Assembly (NCBI GenBank): GCA_025363355.1
Contig: JANYEB010000179.1
Location: 1 to 62,164 of the forward strand
From: Chitinophagaceae bacterium
GTDB lineage: Bacteria > Bacteroidota > Bacteroidia > Chitinophagales > Chitinophagaceae
Direction: 5' to 3'
Length of the DNA: 62,164 nucleotides
Under the pieces are notes generated by a model that saw only the letters and a list, made by a program, of their open reading frames with translations, ran no database searches and had not been told where the DNA came from. Below, piece after piece: positions 10,408-19,095 of the stretch. The position numbers were made by a program, and so were the translations under genes. Each line of letters starts with the position of its first letter. Within the stretch, counting starts at the first letter, position 1.

Positions 10408-10802
10408 CACAATCATTTACATATAACAAAACCGAAAAACTTAAAAGCCGTAAACAGCTTGATATTGTTTTTAAAAATGGAAAATCATTTTTGGTTTTTC
10501 CGTTGAAGGTGTTTGTAATTTTTGAAAATGTATCACAAGAGAATCTTATACAATGTGGAGTTGGTGTTAGCAAAAAACACTTTTCTAAAGCTGTTGATAG
10601 AAATAGAATCAAGAGAATGCTTAGAGAAAATTATAGATTAAACAAAGGCGTTTTGCATGAAATAATTACAGCAAAACAATTGTCTTTTTTTATTTTATAT
10701 ATCGATAAATCAATGCCCGAAAAAAGCAATTTGTTAGACGATAAAATGAAAAAAGTATTTGAGAAAATTTGCCTAAAATATCACGATGAATTGGCTTCTT
10801 AA
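10404..10802 (+). CDS. rnpA: Ribonuclease P protein component
   Basis: Protein subunit of RNase P, which matures the 5' ends of tRNAs. The 132-residue frame has the N-terminal [18 protein letters not shown] segment and the signature [10 protein letters not shown] near residues 66-75. The start is a TTG overlapping the upstream stop (TTGA); no ATG is available early enough to keep the conserved N-terminus. yidD starts inside its last codons, the common rnpA-yidD arrangement, though rpmH and yidC are not here. Confidence 0.93.
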   Translation: MTQSFTYNKTEKLKSRKQLDIVFKNGKSFLVFPLKVFVIFENVSQENLIQCGVGVSKKHFSKAVDRNRIKRMLRENYRLNKGVLHEIITAKQLSFFILYIDKSMPEKSNLLDDKMKKVFEKICLKYHDELAS

Positions 10803-11016
10803 AACATTAAGTTATCCTTTTATTATACTGATAAAAATTTATCAATATGGTATATCTCCTTTGCTTGGTCCGAAGTGTAGGTTTACCCCAACTTGTTCTC
10901 AATATGCAGAAGAAGCCTTAAGAAAATATGGAGCATTTAAAGGAACTTGGCTTGCAGCAAAACGCATTTCAAAATGCCATCCTGGCGGCAAAAGTGGTTA
11001 CGATCCTGTGCCATAA
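10786..11016 (+). CDS. yidD: Membrane protein insertion efficiency factor YidD
   Basis: A 76-residue YidD protein, a membrane-associated factor that aids YidC-dependent insertion. An amphipathic N-terminus is followed by the signature [19 protein letters not shown], with SQYAEEAL, and the C-terminal [14 protein letters not shown]. It overlaps rnpA by 17 nt, an arrangement seen across bacteria. Confidence 0.95.
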   Translation: MNWLLKTLSYPFIILIKIYQYGISPLLGPKCRFTPTCSQYAEEALRKYGAFKGTWLAAKRISKCHPGGKSGYDPVP

Positions 11017-11070
11017 TATTTATAATTTTTTATACAACTATCTTTACCTTTAGCTAAGATTTGCCAAGTA

Positions 11071-13290
11071 ATGAAAAAAGTATTTCAAGCATTTGTGTTT
11101 TCGCTTCCTATTCAGTTATTATTATTGCATTGCAGGCGATACCAAATATTTTTAGTATTCTGGTATGTTTTATTTGCAACCATTGCTGGTCATTTTATGA
11201 AAAACTATGGTGCAGATACTTTGTTTCTTGCTCCAGAATATTTTAACCAAGTAAGTGCTGCAAGTACTGCTATTACTGGATTTTCTGTAGGAATATTTAT
11301 AATGAGTTGGAATATCACCACTTTTATTTTGCACGGACATCTTGTAAGTTTTTTAGCAACAAATTCTCAACCATTTTTAAAATACTGCATTAACAATATT
11401 ATTCTTCCATTATTGTTTTTGATATTCTATTTTTTTAAAGCATACAAGTTTGCTACACAGCAAGAACTATTTACATCTACTGAAATGTTGGTATTGGCAT
11501 TTAGTTTTTTTGGAGGATTATGTGTATCAATTTTTTTAGCGTTTGCATATTTTTTTGGTGCAGATAAAACTATTTATTACAGAATAGGAAACAAGATAAA
11601 ATCAGCAAATGAACAATACAATCAAACAATTATTTCAAAGCCTTTTCAGCAACATAGAGCCGATTTAAAAGTAAACTGGTTTTTTAGTGCTAGGTTTCAA
11701 ATTCGTACACCAAGAGACGTTCATCATTATGATGAAGCTTTTTTAAAAAAGATTTTGAGCAGACATCACTTTGCAGCAGTTGTTGCCATTATGATTGCTT
11801 TTGTTTTTTTGGTAGCTATTGGTTTTATATCAGATGAAAGATTGTTTCAACTTCCTGCTGCTGCAAGCATTATTGTTTTCTTTTCAATTTTGATAGCAGT
11901 TTCCGGTGCTTTTACTATCTTTTTTCGTAGCTGGACTTTATTATGTTTATTGATATTGTATTTGTTTATAAATTTTTTATATCAAAAAGAAATCGTAGAC
12001 CCTCGCAACAAAGCTTATGGCTTAAACTATGAAAATAAAACAGAAAGACCTGCTTATAATAGAGAGTCAATTGCACAGCTTGCTTCCAATCAAAACATAG
12101 AAAACGACAAAGCATATTATCTTAAAATATTAAACAATTGGAAAGCAAAACAAAAAGATAGTTTACCAGTAATGTATATTATTAACACAAGTGGTGGAGG
12201 ATTAAGAAGTGCAACATTTACCATCAATGTATTGCAAAGGCTGGATAGTTTAATGAATGGAAACCTAATGAATCAAACACTTTTCATAACTGGTGCATCT
12301 GGTGGAATGCTTGGAGCAACTTATTATAGAGAACTGTTTTTGAAGAAAAAAACAAGCAAAATCAATTTGCAATCGAAAGAGTATGTTAATGATATAGCGA
12401 CAGATTTATTGAACCCATTGTTTTCATCTTTTGTTTCAAGAGATTTAATTGGGCCTGTTCAAAAATTTACTTACAACAATTATAAATACACCAAAGATCG
12501 AGGTTATGCTTTTGAAGAAAAATTGAATGAGAATACCAAAGGGCTATTAGATAAAAAAATAAAAGATTATTTATTGCCAGAGCAAAAAGCAGAAATTCCT
12601 TTTGTATTATTTAGCTCTGTAATTAGTAGAGACGCTAGAAAAATGATTATAGCAACACACCCTGCAAGGTTTTTAATGAAACCCAACTGTAACAGTGATT
12701 ATATTAACGCAACAGATGCTGATGCAATAGATTTTACTTCTTTTTTTGAAAAACAAAATGCAGGAGATTTAAGATTATTGTCTGCGTTAAGAATGAATGC
12801 TACTTTTCCTTATGCCTTACCAAATGTATGGTTACCAAGCACACCAGTAGTTGATGTTATGGATGCTGGTTTGCGTGATAATTATGGGGCAGAAACAACA
12901 TTAAGATTGCTATCGGTTTTTGAAGATTGGATAAAACTTAATACATCAAAAGTTGTGGTGTTACAAATTAGAGATAGAAGTTTAAGCGATTGGGATAAAC
13001 CAACTCAAGACGATGACTATTTAAGTTTTCTTACAAAACCATTTGCACAACTGCAACATAATTGGTTTAAACTACAAGACTATTACCAAGCAGGACAAAC
13101 AAACTATGCATCTGATATGTTCAATAAAAAACTAAATACAATTTGCTGGCAATATTTACCAACAAAAGCCAATGAAGCTGCAGGCTTAAGTTTTCATTTA
13201 ACATCTGCAGAAAAAAATGACATTGCAGCAGCAGTTGATAATGAAATTAACAATAAATCCTTTAAAAGATTTAATCTTCTTCTTCGCTAA
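11071..13290 (+). CDS. Membrane-anchored patatin-like phospholipase
   Basis: A 739-residue protein with an N-terminal integral membrane half (about 1-310; roughly seven or eight hydrophobic segments) fused to a patatin-type lipase domain. The oxyanion motif is TSGGGLR, the nucleophile elbow is ITGASGGMLG with Ser410, and the partner Asp598 is in VMDAGLRDNYG, forming the Ser-Asp dyad. The catalytic part begins after a soluble linker at about residue 355. Patatins hydrolyse acyl ester bonds of phospholipids; the side of the membrane and substrate are unknown. TACCTTTA-like sequence upstream (about 11045-11052) could be its promoter. Confidence 0.82.
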   Translation: MKKVFQAFVFSLPIQLLLLHCRRYQIFLVFWYVLFATIAGHFMKNYGADTLFLAPEYFNQVSAASTAITGFSVGIFIMSWNITTFILHGHLVSFLATNSQPFLKYCINNIILPLLFLIFYFFKAYKFATQQELFTSTEMLVLAFSFFGGLCVSIFLAFAYFFGADKTIYYRIGNKIKSANEQYNQTIISKPFQQHRADLKVNWFFSARFQIRTPRDVHHYDEAFLKKILSRHHFAAVVAIMIAFVFLVAIGFISDERLFQLPAAASIIVFFSILIAVSGAFTIFFRSWTLLCLLILYLFINFLYQKEIVDPRNKAYGLNYENKTERPAYNRESIAQLASNQNIENDKAYYLKILNNWKAKQKDSLPVMYIINTSGGGLRSATFTINVLQRLDSLMNGNLMNQTLFITGASGGMLGATYYRELFLKKKTSKINLQSKEYVNDIATDLLNPLFSSFVSRDLIGPVQKFTYNNYKYTKDRGYAFEEKLNENTKGLLDKKIKDYLLPEQKAEIPFVLFSSVISRDARKMIIATHPARFLMKPNCNSDYINATDADAIDFTSFFEKQNAGDLRLLSALRMNATFPYALPNVWLPSTPVVDVMDAGLRDNYGAETTLRLLSVFEDWIKLNTSKVVVLQIRDRSLSDWDKPTQDDDYLSFLTKPFAQLQHNWFKLQDYYQAGQTNYASDMFNKKLNTICWQYLPTKANEAAGLSFHLTSAEKNDIAAAVDNEINNKSFKRFNLLLR

Positions 13291-13369
13291 AAGGGACAGT
13301 CTCTTTAATTTAGCAGTGGGGTCAATAAAATAAACTACTCAAAACAAATAGATATTTTTATTTTTCCCC

Positions 13370-13377
13370 TACATTTG
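13370..13377 (+). promoter_or_regulatory. -7 element of tRNA-Leu
   Basis: TACATTTG, an exact TAnnTTTG match, about 47 nt upstream of the mature tRNA 5' end. Confidence 0.6.
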
Positions 13378-13424
13378 CGTCCCAATTCACAGGAACACTT
13401 TCTTTTAGATTGAGTTTTTTACCT

Positions 13425-13506
13425 GCGGGTGTGGTGAAATTGGTAGACACGCCAGACTTAGGATCTGGTGCCGCGAGGCATGGGGGTTCGAGTCCCTCCA
13501 CCCGCA
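13425..13506 (+). tRNA. tRNA-Leu (anticodon TAG)
   Basis: The acceptor GCGGGTG pairs with CACCCGC, followed by discriminator A. The D-arm contains GAAATTGGTAGACAC, the anticodon stem is CCAGA/TCTGG with loop CTTAGGA and anticodon TAG at 13459-13461, there is a long class II variable arm (GTGCCGCGAGGCAT), and the T-arm is GGGGGTTCGAGTCCCTC. CCA is not encoded. Length 82 nt fits a leucine isoacceptor decoding CUA/CUN. Confidence 0.97.
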
Positions 13507-13512
13507 CAAAAG

Positions 13513-13576
13513 AAAGTTGATAAGTAAAGGTTGACAGGTATCAAATCCTTTCACTTTTTCTTATCAACTTTTTAAT
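13513..13576 (+). terminator. Terminator after tRNA-Leu
   Basis: AAAGTTGATAAG (13513-13524) pairs perfectly with CTTATCAACTTT (13560-13571), with an inner AAAGG/CCTTT stem, followed by a T-rich run, just 7 nt after the tRNA. Confidence 0.7.
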
Positions 13577-13601
13577 TTTTATAAACATTTATAACTTTTC
13601 T

Positions 13602-14957
13602 ATGGCTACAGTTACTAGAGAAAACATCGGTTTACTAAATGACAAACTGATTGTTAAAATTGCAAAAGAAGATTACATCAATAGTTTTGAACAGGGGTTA
13701 AAAAAACAAGCAAAAAATGCCAATATTCCTGGCTTTAGAAAGGGAATGGTTCCTGCTGGTTTAATTAAAAAAATGTATGGTCAAGGTATTTTAACTGAAG
13801 AAGTGATTCGTCTTGCAGAAAGACAATTGTACGACTATATGCAAACTGAAAAATTAGATATTTTCACCCAGCCATTGCCTTTAGAATTCGATACAAATAA
13901 AATTGAAGTTAATAATCCTGCTGATTATACATTTTCTTTTGAAGTTGGTTTAAAACCACAAATCAATATAGATGCTAAGTCTATTACTGCAACTAAATAT
14001 GTAATTAAAATAGAGGAGGTATTAGTTGATGAAGAAGTTGATAGATTAAGAACGCGTCACGGAAAAATGACAGAGCCTGAAACAGTAACTGGGGATGAAA
14101 ATGTGTTAAACGTAACTTTTAACGAAACAGACGAAAATGGTGTTGAAGTTGAGGGTGGAATTAGCAAAGCAAACTCTGTTTTGGTAAAATATTTTACCCG
14201 GGAATTTAGAAGTAATTTATTAGGAAAGAAAAACAATGATGTGGTTGCATTGCAACTTGAAAAAGCGTTTGAAGATAAAGAACTAGAGTTTATTGCTCAA
14301 GATTTAGGTTTAACAAAAGAAGATGGAGCAAAGCATTTCAACATTACTATCACAAAAGTTGGGTTTGTTGAAAAAGCAGAACTGAACGATGAGTTTTTTG
14401 CTACTGCTTTTCCAAATAAAGAAATAAAATCTGAAGAAGATTGCAGAAATGCAATTAAAGAAGATATTGCTGCTGCTTATGCTGCACAAAGCAGAAACCA
14501 AATTCACGATCAAATCTATCATCATTTAATTGATCATACAACTATTCAATTTCCTGAAGCATTTTTAAAACGTTGGTTGCAAACTGGTGGCGAAACACGC
14601 AAAACTGCTGAACAAGCAGAAGCAGAGTTTCCATCTTTTGTAAACAGTTTAAAATGGACATTAATTAGCAGTCAAGTTGCTAATGATAATAAGATAGAAG
14701 TATTACCTGATGATATTAAAGCATTTGCAAAAAACCAAATAATGGGTTATATGGGTGGTGCAATGCTAGATGATAGTCAGCCTTGGATGGAAGATTATGT
14801 AAAAAGAATGATGCAGGATAAGAAGTTTGTTGAGGATAGTTTTTATCGAATTCAAACAGAAAAAATGTTTACAATTTTAGAAGCTGAAGTATCTTTAAAA
14901 GAAGAAAGCATCAGTGCTGAAGACTTTGCTAAAAAGCAACATCATCACCATCATTAA
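13602..14957 (+). CDS. tig: Trigger factor
   Basis: Ribosome-associated chaperone. The N-terminal ribosome-binding domain carries the signature NIPGFRKGMVPAGLIKKMYG (about 38-57). A divergent middle PPIase-like domain (about 150-250) and a helical C-terminal arm domain follow. At 451 aa it is the usual length. The protein ends in five consecutive histidines (CATCATCACCATCAT then TAA), an unusual natural His tail that could bind metal. It sits downstream of tRNA-Leu behind its own leader and ends at a strong terminator. Confidence 0.93.
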   Translation: MATVTRENIGLLNDKLIVKIAKEDYINSFEQGLKKQAKNANIPGFRKGMVPAGLIKKMYGQGILTEEVIRLAERQLYDYMQTEKLDIFTQPLPLEFDTNKIEVNNPADYTFSFEVGLKPQINIDAKSITATKYVIKIEEVLVDEEVDRLRTRHGKMTEPETVTGDENVLNVTFNETDENGVEVEGGISKANSVLVKYFTREFRSNLLGKKNNDVVALQLEKAFEDKELEFIAQDLGLTKEDGAKHFNITITKVGFVEKAELNDEFFATAFPNKEIKSEEDCRNAIKEDIAAAYAAQSRNQIHDQIYHHLIDHTTIQFPEAFLKRWLQTGGETRKTAEQAEAEFPSFVNSLKWTLISSQVANDNKIEVLPDDIKAFAKNQIMGYMGGAMLDDSQPWMEDYVKRMMQDKKFVEDSFYRIQTEKMFTILEAEVSLKEESISAEDFAKKQHHHHH

Positions 14958-14966
14958 TAAAAATTT

Positions 14967-15003
14967 AAAACCCCGTTCCGAAATTTCGGGACGGGGTTTT
15001 TGT
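14967..15003 (+). terminator. Terminator after trigger factor
   Basis: AAAACCCCGT-CCGAAA pairs with TTTCGG-ACGGGGTTTT almost perfectly, followed by T-rich sequence. Confidence 0.9.
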
Positions 15004-15013
15004 TTATTTGTAT

Positions 15014-15580
15014 ATGATAAAAAAAATTGTCATTATTGGTCCCGAAAGCACAGGAAAAAGCACATTGTGCAGCCAGCTTGCAGCACACTACAATACCCTT
15101 TGGTGTCCAGAGTTTGCTAGACAGTATTTATTGGATAATGGAACCAATTATTCATTTGATGATTTAGCAACTATTGCAAAAGGACAGTTGGAATTGGAGA
15201 AGAATTACGAATTACGAATTACGAATTCTGAACAACAAGATAACAAACCCCCAATTCCCAATTCCCAATTCCTATTCCTCGACACCGATATGTATGTAAT
15301 GAAAGTATGGTGCGAATTTGTTTTTGGTAAATGCCATCAGTTTATTTTAGATGAAATACAAACCAGAAAATATGATTTGTACTTACTTTCTAACATTGAT
15401 TTACCTTGGATTAAAGATGAGTTGCGAGAGTATCCTGATGAAAAACCAAGACAAGAATTATTTGCAATTTATCAAAACATCTTATCTAATCAATCTACAG
15501 CTTGGCAGCTAATAAGTGGCACAAATGAAGAGCGTTTGCAAAATGCTGTTAAAGCCATAGACGACACTTTCAAATCATAA
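15014..15580 (+). CDS. NadR-like P-loop kinase (putative nicotinamide riboside kinase)
   Basis: P-loop NTPase of about 188 aa resembling the C-terminal nicotinamide-riboside-kinase domain of NadR. Walker A is GPESTGKST near the N-terminus, followed by PEFARQYL and a FLDTDMYV Walker B-like strand, then YLLSNIDLPWIKDELREYPD, all typical. The ATG at 15014 is preferred to the TTG two codons earlier. Between LELEKN and FLFLDTD, about 23 residues are encoded by inverted heptamer repeats (15202-15271), an in-frame insertion absent from what I recall of the family. The repeat falls in a loop, so the protein may still work. Confidence 0.8.
   Translation: MIKKIVIIGPESTGKSTLCSQLAAHYNTLWCPEFARQYLLDNGTNYSFDDLATIAKGQLELEKNYELRITNSEQQDNKPPIPNSQFLFLDTDMYVMKVWCEFVFGKCHQFILDEIQTRKYDLYLLSNIDLPWIKDELREYPDEKPRQELFAIYQNILSNQSTAWQLISGTNEERLQNAVKAIDDTFKS
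15202..15271 (+). repeat. In-frame heptamer repeat insertion in the NadR-like gene
   Basis: GAATTAC is repeated three times (15202-15222) followed by GAATTC; after about 22 nt, CCAATTC is repeated three times (15251-15271). The reverse complement of CCAATTC is GAATTGG, so the arms are a degenerate inverted pair of the same style as around the four-helix-bundle gene at 2.8-3.2 kb. The reading frame stays open. Confidence 0.8.
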
Positions 15581-15590
15581 ATCGTACATT

Positions 15591-16613
15591 TTAGGGTTTA
15601 TATCCAGCATCATTAAAAATAGTCATTGTAGGTGTTTGCATCAATTCATTTAATGAGTTTTTTGGGTGAGCATCCATCCATTTTTTTACAATTTGCCATC
15701 CACTAAAACTTCCAATATTACCTGGAGAAGTTTCGCTTAGTTCTGGTGTTTTGGGGCCATCTGTAACATAAGGAGAAACAACACTTGGTTCTCTTTCAAA
15801 TAATAAATTACCCTGAACAAAATATGCCCAAATAGTTTTTTCATTGTCAAAACATTGTTCAAGTTGGCTTTGTGTATAGCCTGTTTTAACACTGTCGGCA
15901 GTTTTTGGTAACAACATATCCAACACATATAAACGCCTGCCTTGTTCAATCATTCTTTCTGCTAATGGTCTGCCATTACTTTTATCAGGAAATAGTTCTT
16001 CAATAATATTTTTAATACAATTTGTAGCAATATACTGTGGCTCGAACCTGCGAGATTTATAGGCTGGATAAGTTTGAGCAATATATCCATTTTGATAAGC
16101 ATCGTAATCCTTACCCAAATATCCTTGCAAGCCAACAGCCAAGCTATGGTCGCTAGTTAAAGCTGTGCCAACACCATCTAAAGGACCAACAAATGTGATT
16201 AGTTTTTTAGGTAAATTATATTTCGGGAAATAATGTTTAGTAAGCTGCAAGCCCAGTGTTAGCTCTGTTTTTACATCATTTAAAGAAGAGAATTTTTTTG
16301 CTGCATCCTGATAAATGGTTCTATATAAACTATCTCTTAAAAACAATTTTACCTGACTAATAACAGAATCTGGTTGAGGCATTAAGCCTAGTACTTGATA
16401 CAAATAATCTGGCAAAAAAGCTTGATATTTTTTGTTAAGTAGGTCTAAAGACTGCACTATTTTAGTAGTATCAATTTTGTAAAAATCGTCTTCAAATCTT
16501 TCAACTTTTAAATCAACCACAATACTAGAAACATCAGGAATATTTTTTTTGCCTTTACAGGCAGAAATTATTAAAAAACTTGCGATGATGATAGATAAAT
16601 AACGAAACTTCAT
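15591..16613 (-). CDS. gldB: Gliding motility lipoprotein GldB
   Basis: Lipoprotein of the Bacteroidota gliding/T9SS-associated set, 340 aa. The signal peptide ends with a lipobox (LIISAC, Cys about 19). The GldB region carries VERFEDDFYKID near the N-terminus and a C-terminal SFSGWQIVKKWMDAHP and NELMQTPTMTIFNDAGYKP segment. GldB is needed for gliding in Flavobacterium johnsoniae; many non-gliding Bacteroidota keep it. Its ATG overlaps the stop of the upstream ATP-grasp gene by 4 nt (ATGA), so the two are probably translationally coupled. No other gld gene is in the window. Confidence 0.85.
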   Translation of the reverse strand: MKFRYLSIIIASFLIISACKGKKNIPDVSSIVVDLKVERFEDDFYKIDTTKIVQSLDLLNKKYQAFLPDYLYQVLGLMPQPDSVISQVKLFLRDSLYRTIYQDAAKKFSSLNDVKTELTLGLQLTKHYFPKYNLPKKLITFVGPLDGVGTALTSDHSLAVGLQGYLGKDYDAYQNGYIAQTYPAYKSRRFEPQYIATNCIKNIIEELFPDKSNGRPLAERMIEQGRRLYVLDMLLPKTADSVKTGYTQSQLEQCFDNEKTIWAYFVQGNLLFEREPSVVSPYVTDGPKTPELSETSPGNIGSFSGWQIVKKWMDAHPKNSLNELMQTPTMTIFNDAGYKP

Positions 16614-17707
16614 ACCGCAAAACTAATAGAATATTCTTGAGGCTGTTTTATTAAAATAGCCTTTGCTTTAAATTCTTTTTCTTGTTTTCTCCAACTTTTA
16701 AAATCTGCATAACTCATATAAACAACTCCATTTTTATTGTTTATAGTAGATGCCTGATACAACATTTTATAATGTTGTGCAATTACTTGTTGAGCTTTTA
16801 AGAATGAAAAATTGGGATCATAAATATGTGCAGGTTCTGCACCAGCACCATTTAGCTCAAGTATTGAAATATTTTTGCCTTGTTTTAAATCTTCAACGCT
16901 AGTACAACGCAAATCAAATCTTCCAAAATAAAACCCATCAATTTGGTTGCTTATTTCATCAAAAGTTTTGTTTAGTTGCTCATCAATAATGTAATTATAG
17001 TTTATAAACATTGCACCTAAAACGTGGTTACCATAAGGTACTAAAACCTGATCTTCATCTTTTTTTAAAACCTTATTAAAGTCAATTGATTCGTTTTTTT
17101 TAAGATGATAATATTGTAAAAATGCTCTATCATATTTAAGAATTAATTGTTCAATTGTTGAACTGCCATCACCTTTTATAGACAGCAATTTTTTTAGCGT
17201 TACAGATGTTACTTTTCCTTGATGACTTTTTGGATTTCTAAAATAAAAAACGCTGAACTCTAAAGGATAATCAATGTAGGCTTGAATAAGAAAGGGGATA
17301 TTTATTTTATTGATGTAATCGTTTAACTCAACTTTATTATTTATTTTTTGTACACACCAACCCCTTTCTCCTCTATCTGGTTTTGCAATAATTGGGAAGA
17401 ATATATTGCGTGTATTGAGTTTATTTAAAATAACATTTAAAGTGTCTGTATCTTCAATATAAATGGTTGATGGAAAATATTTTTTAGGAATGAGTTCAAA
17501 TATTTTCCACTTGCTTTCAAAAAACATTCCCCCAGTTTCTATAGTTGGATTGGATGCTGAAAAGAAAAAAAATGACCTTGCTTTTATTGCCAAGAATATG
17601 TAGTAAAAACTAACAGGAAAATACACAACCCACATAGGCCAATACTCCCAACTAGTGGCTTTAATATAATATCTTCTAAGCTTAAAATATAATTCTGTAT
17701 TGCTCAT
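16610..17707 (-). CDS. ATP-grasp domain protein
   Basis: A 365-residue protein with an ATP-grasp-like fold: IIAKPDRGERGWCVQKI (lysine and glycine-rich ATP-binding strand, about 117-133), LIQAYIDYPLEFSVFYF, and the metal-binding region YFGRFDLRC with ILELNGAGAEPAHIYDP (about 270-305). The N-terminal stretch (about 20-45) is hydrophobic. Such proteins ligate a carboxylate to an amine using ATP; D-alanine-D-alanine ligase-like folds are the closest I recognise, but the substrate is unknown. Coupled to gldB by a 4-nt overlap, which hints at a shared envelope role. Confidence 0.7.
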   Translation of the reverse strand: MSNTELYFKLRRYYIKATSWEYWPMWVVYFPVSFYYIFLAIKARSFFFFSASNPTIETGGMFFESKWKIFELIPKKYFPSTIYIEDTDTLNVILNKLNTRNIFFPIIAKPDRGERGWCVQKINNKVELNDYINKINIPFLIQAYIDYPLEFSVFYFRNPKSHQGKVTSVTLKKLLSIKGDGSSTIEQLILKYDRAFLQYYHLKKNESIDFNKVLKKDEDQVLVPYGNHVLGAMFINYNYIIDEQLNKTFDEISNQIDGFYFGRFDLRCTSVEDLKQGKNISILELNGAGAEPAHIYDPNFSFLKAQQVIAQHYKMLYQASTINNKNGVVYMSYADFKSWRKQEKEFKAKAILIKQPQEYSISFAV

Positions 17708-17719
17708 AACGATAAATTA

Positions 17720-18466
17720 TTACTTGGCTTCTCTTGGTAACAAACAACTTGATAAAGTTTTACCAATACTCATATCAACGCAGGTAAATTTATAGTCAAT
17801 AAAATCGTAATAATTAAAACAAACAGTTTGGTGATGTTGTAGTTCAATAAAAGAATAACTAATTGTTTTCATCGTTGAACTTCTGTCTATAATAAAACCA
17901 TTTTCTTTATTATCGAATGATTTAAAAAAATTCAATAAACTAAGTTTTGAAACTGGAGGATTCATGGCAATCCAATTATCAAACATATCCTTCCTATCTG
18001 CTTTTGCTTTTGCTAAATAAAGCGTTGACGATGAAAAAATATGTGGTATTGTAGCATCTAATAACATTCTCGTTTTATTTGTTCCATCCCATACTAATTG
18101 AAATAAATTGTCATCACTAAAAACAATTAAAGTAAATGGTTCAACATCTATTAAGTTCATTAAGTTCCAATCAACAACTGGTAATTCGCTACTCAATAAT
18201 TCAAGAACAATCAAGCCCCTACTTTTTCTATAAAACCTTTTGCGAGTATGGCTTTCAAAACCACCATTTAGCAGAATAATCACATTGTTAAAATCATTTA
18301 CGCCAATCCAAGTTCCACCTGCATAAGCATCAACTGGGGATAAAAATTTTACTTCGTTCTCATCATTTACTTGTGGCATAGATGCTTTGGGTCTTAAGGG
18401 ACTTTCGTCTCTTAAAGAAGCAAAACAACTTGTGCCATTTTGGGGTATATAAACTACTGTACACAT
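17720..18466 (-). CDS. NRDE/TANGO2 family protein
   Basis: The start is chosen at the ATG at 18466 (MCTVVYIP), because NRDE proteins begin MCT with Cys2 as the putative Ntn-type nucleophile; the longer frame adds seven residues overlapping the upstream gene. SLRDESPLRPKA replaces the eponymous NRDE motif, and AGGTWIGVNDF and LLNGG follow as in TANGO2 relatives. About 248 aa. Cytoplasmic; biochemical role unknown. It is a member of the minus-strand run. Confidence 0.78.
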   Translation of the reverse strand: MCTVVYIPQNGTSCFASLRDESPLRPKASMPQVNDENEVKFLSPVDAYAGGTWIGVNDFNNVIILLNGGFESHTRKRFYRKSRGLIVLELLSSELPVVDWNLMNLIDVEPFTLIVFSDDNLFQLVWDGTNKTRMLLDATIPHIFSSSTLYLAKAKADRKDMFDNWIAMNPPVSKLSLLNFFKSFDNKENGFIIDRSSTMKTISYSFIELQHHQTVCFNYYDFIDYKFTCVDMSIGKTLSSCLLPREAK

Positions 18467-18476
18467 ACTATTTGTT

Positions 18477-19094
18477 TTAAAAGCCAAACCTTGTTCCTAC
18501 TAAAATTGATAATGCTTGTGGCTTACTAGCTTGAACAGTAATATTTGCAGTCCAGTAAGAAGCATCTATATAAACTGTTTGTAATATTTTAGATGTTGTT
18601 TTAAATGCTAATCTTAATCCACCTCTGGTAAACAATCCATTCATTCTTGTTACTTCTTGGTTGATAATATTGGTGGCATTATTTACATATAATCTGGGCT
18701 CACCAATGTTGGCATATCCAAGTCCTATGTATGGTGAAAAGAATAAAGTCCCAGACTTATTAATGCTAATATTTCTACCCATATTAAACCCCACTAAAAA
18801 TACAGAACTACTGGTATTTTGAAATAAGTAATTAGAGCTATTGTCTTTAACTTGTTGGCTATAATTTACTGCATTAAAATCTAACACAAATTGTAAGAAA
18901 TAATTTTTACTAAACTTATATTCTATTCCAGAATTTAATGCCAACGAGGTTTTGTAGGAATTTGAAAAATTAGATAGTGGTGATAATACTCCTACCGAGG
19001 TTGTAAAAAATAGCTTTGAACTATCTTGTGCTTTGGCATTAATTACAATAAAACAAATTGTAGTTAACAAAGCAATGTTTATTCTACTTTTCAT
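18477..19094 (-). CDS. Outer-membrane beta-barrel protein, unknown
   Basis: A 205-residue protein starting at the ATG at 19094 (MKSRINIALL), which gives a clean signal peptide ending near NAKAQ. The remainder alternates hydrophobic and polar residues in beta-strand fashion and ends in the terminal-strand pattern LVGTRFGF with a C-terminal Phe, typical of outer-membrane barrels. No specific family is recognised. The downstream DinB-like gene ends 2 nt before it. Confidence 0.65.
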   Translation of the reverse strand: MKSRINIALLTTICFIVINAKAQDSSKLFFTTSVGVLSPLSNFSNSYKTSLALNSGIEYKFSKNYFLQFVLDFNAVNYSQQVKDNSSNYLFQNTSSSVFLVGFNMGRNISINKSGTLFFSPYIGLGYANIGEPRLYVNNATNIINQEVTRMNGLFTRGGLRLAFKTTSKILQTVYIDASYWTANITVQASKPQALSILVGTRFGF

Positions 19095-19095
19095 T

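Noticed and set aside
16610-17707. D-Ala-D-Ala ligase as a firm call for the ATP-grasp gene
   Set aside because: Only the fold-level motifs are visible and the N-terminal hydrophobic stretch is unlike Ddl.
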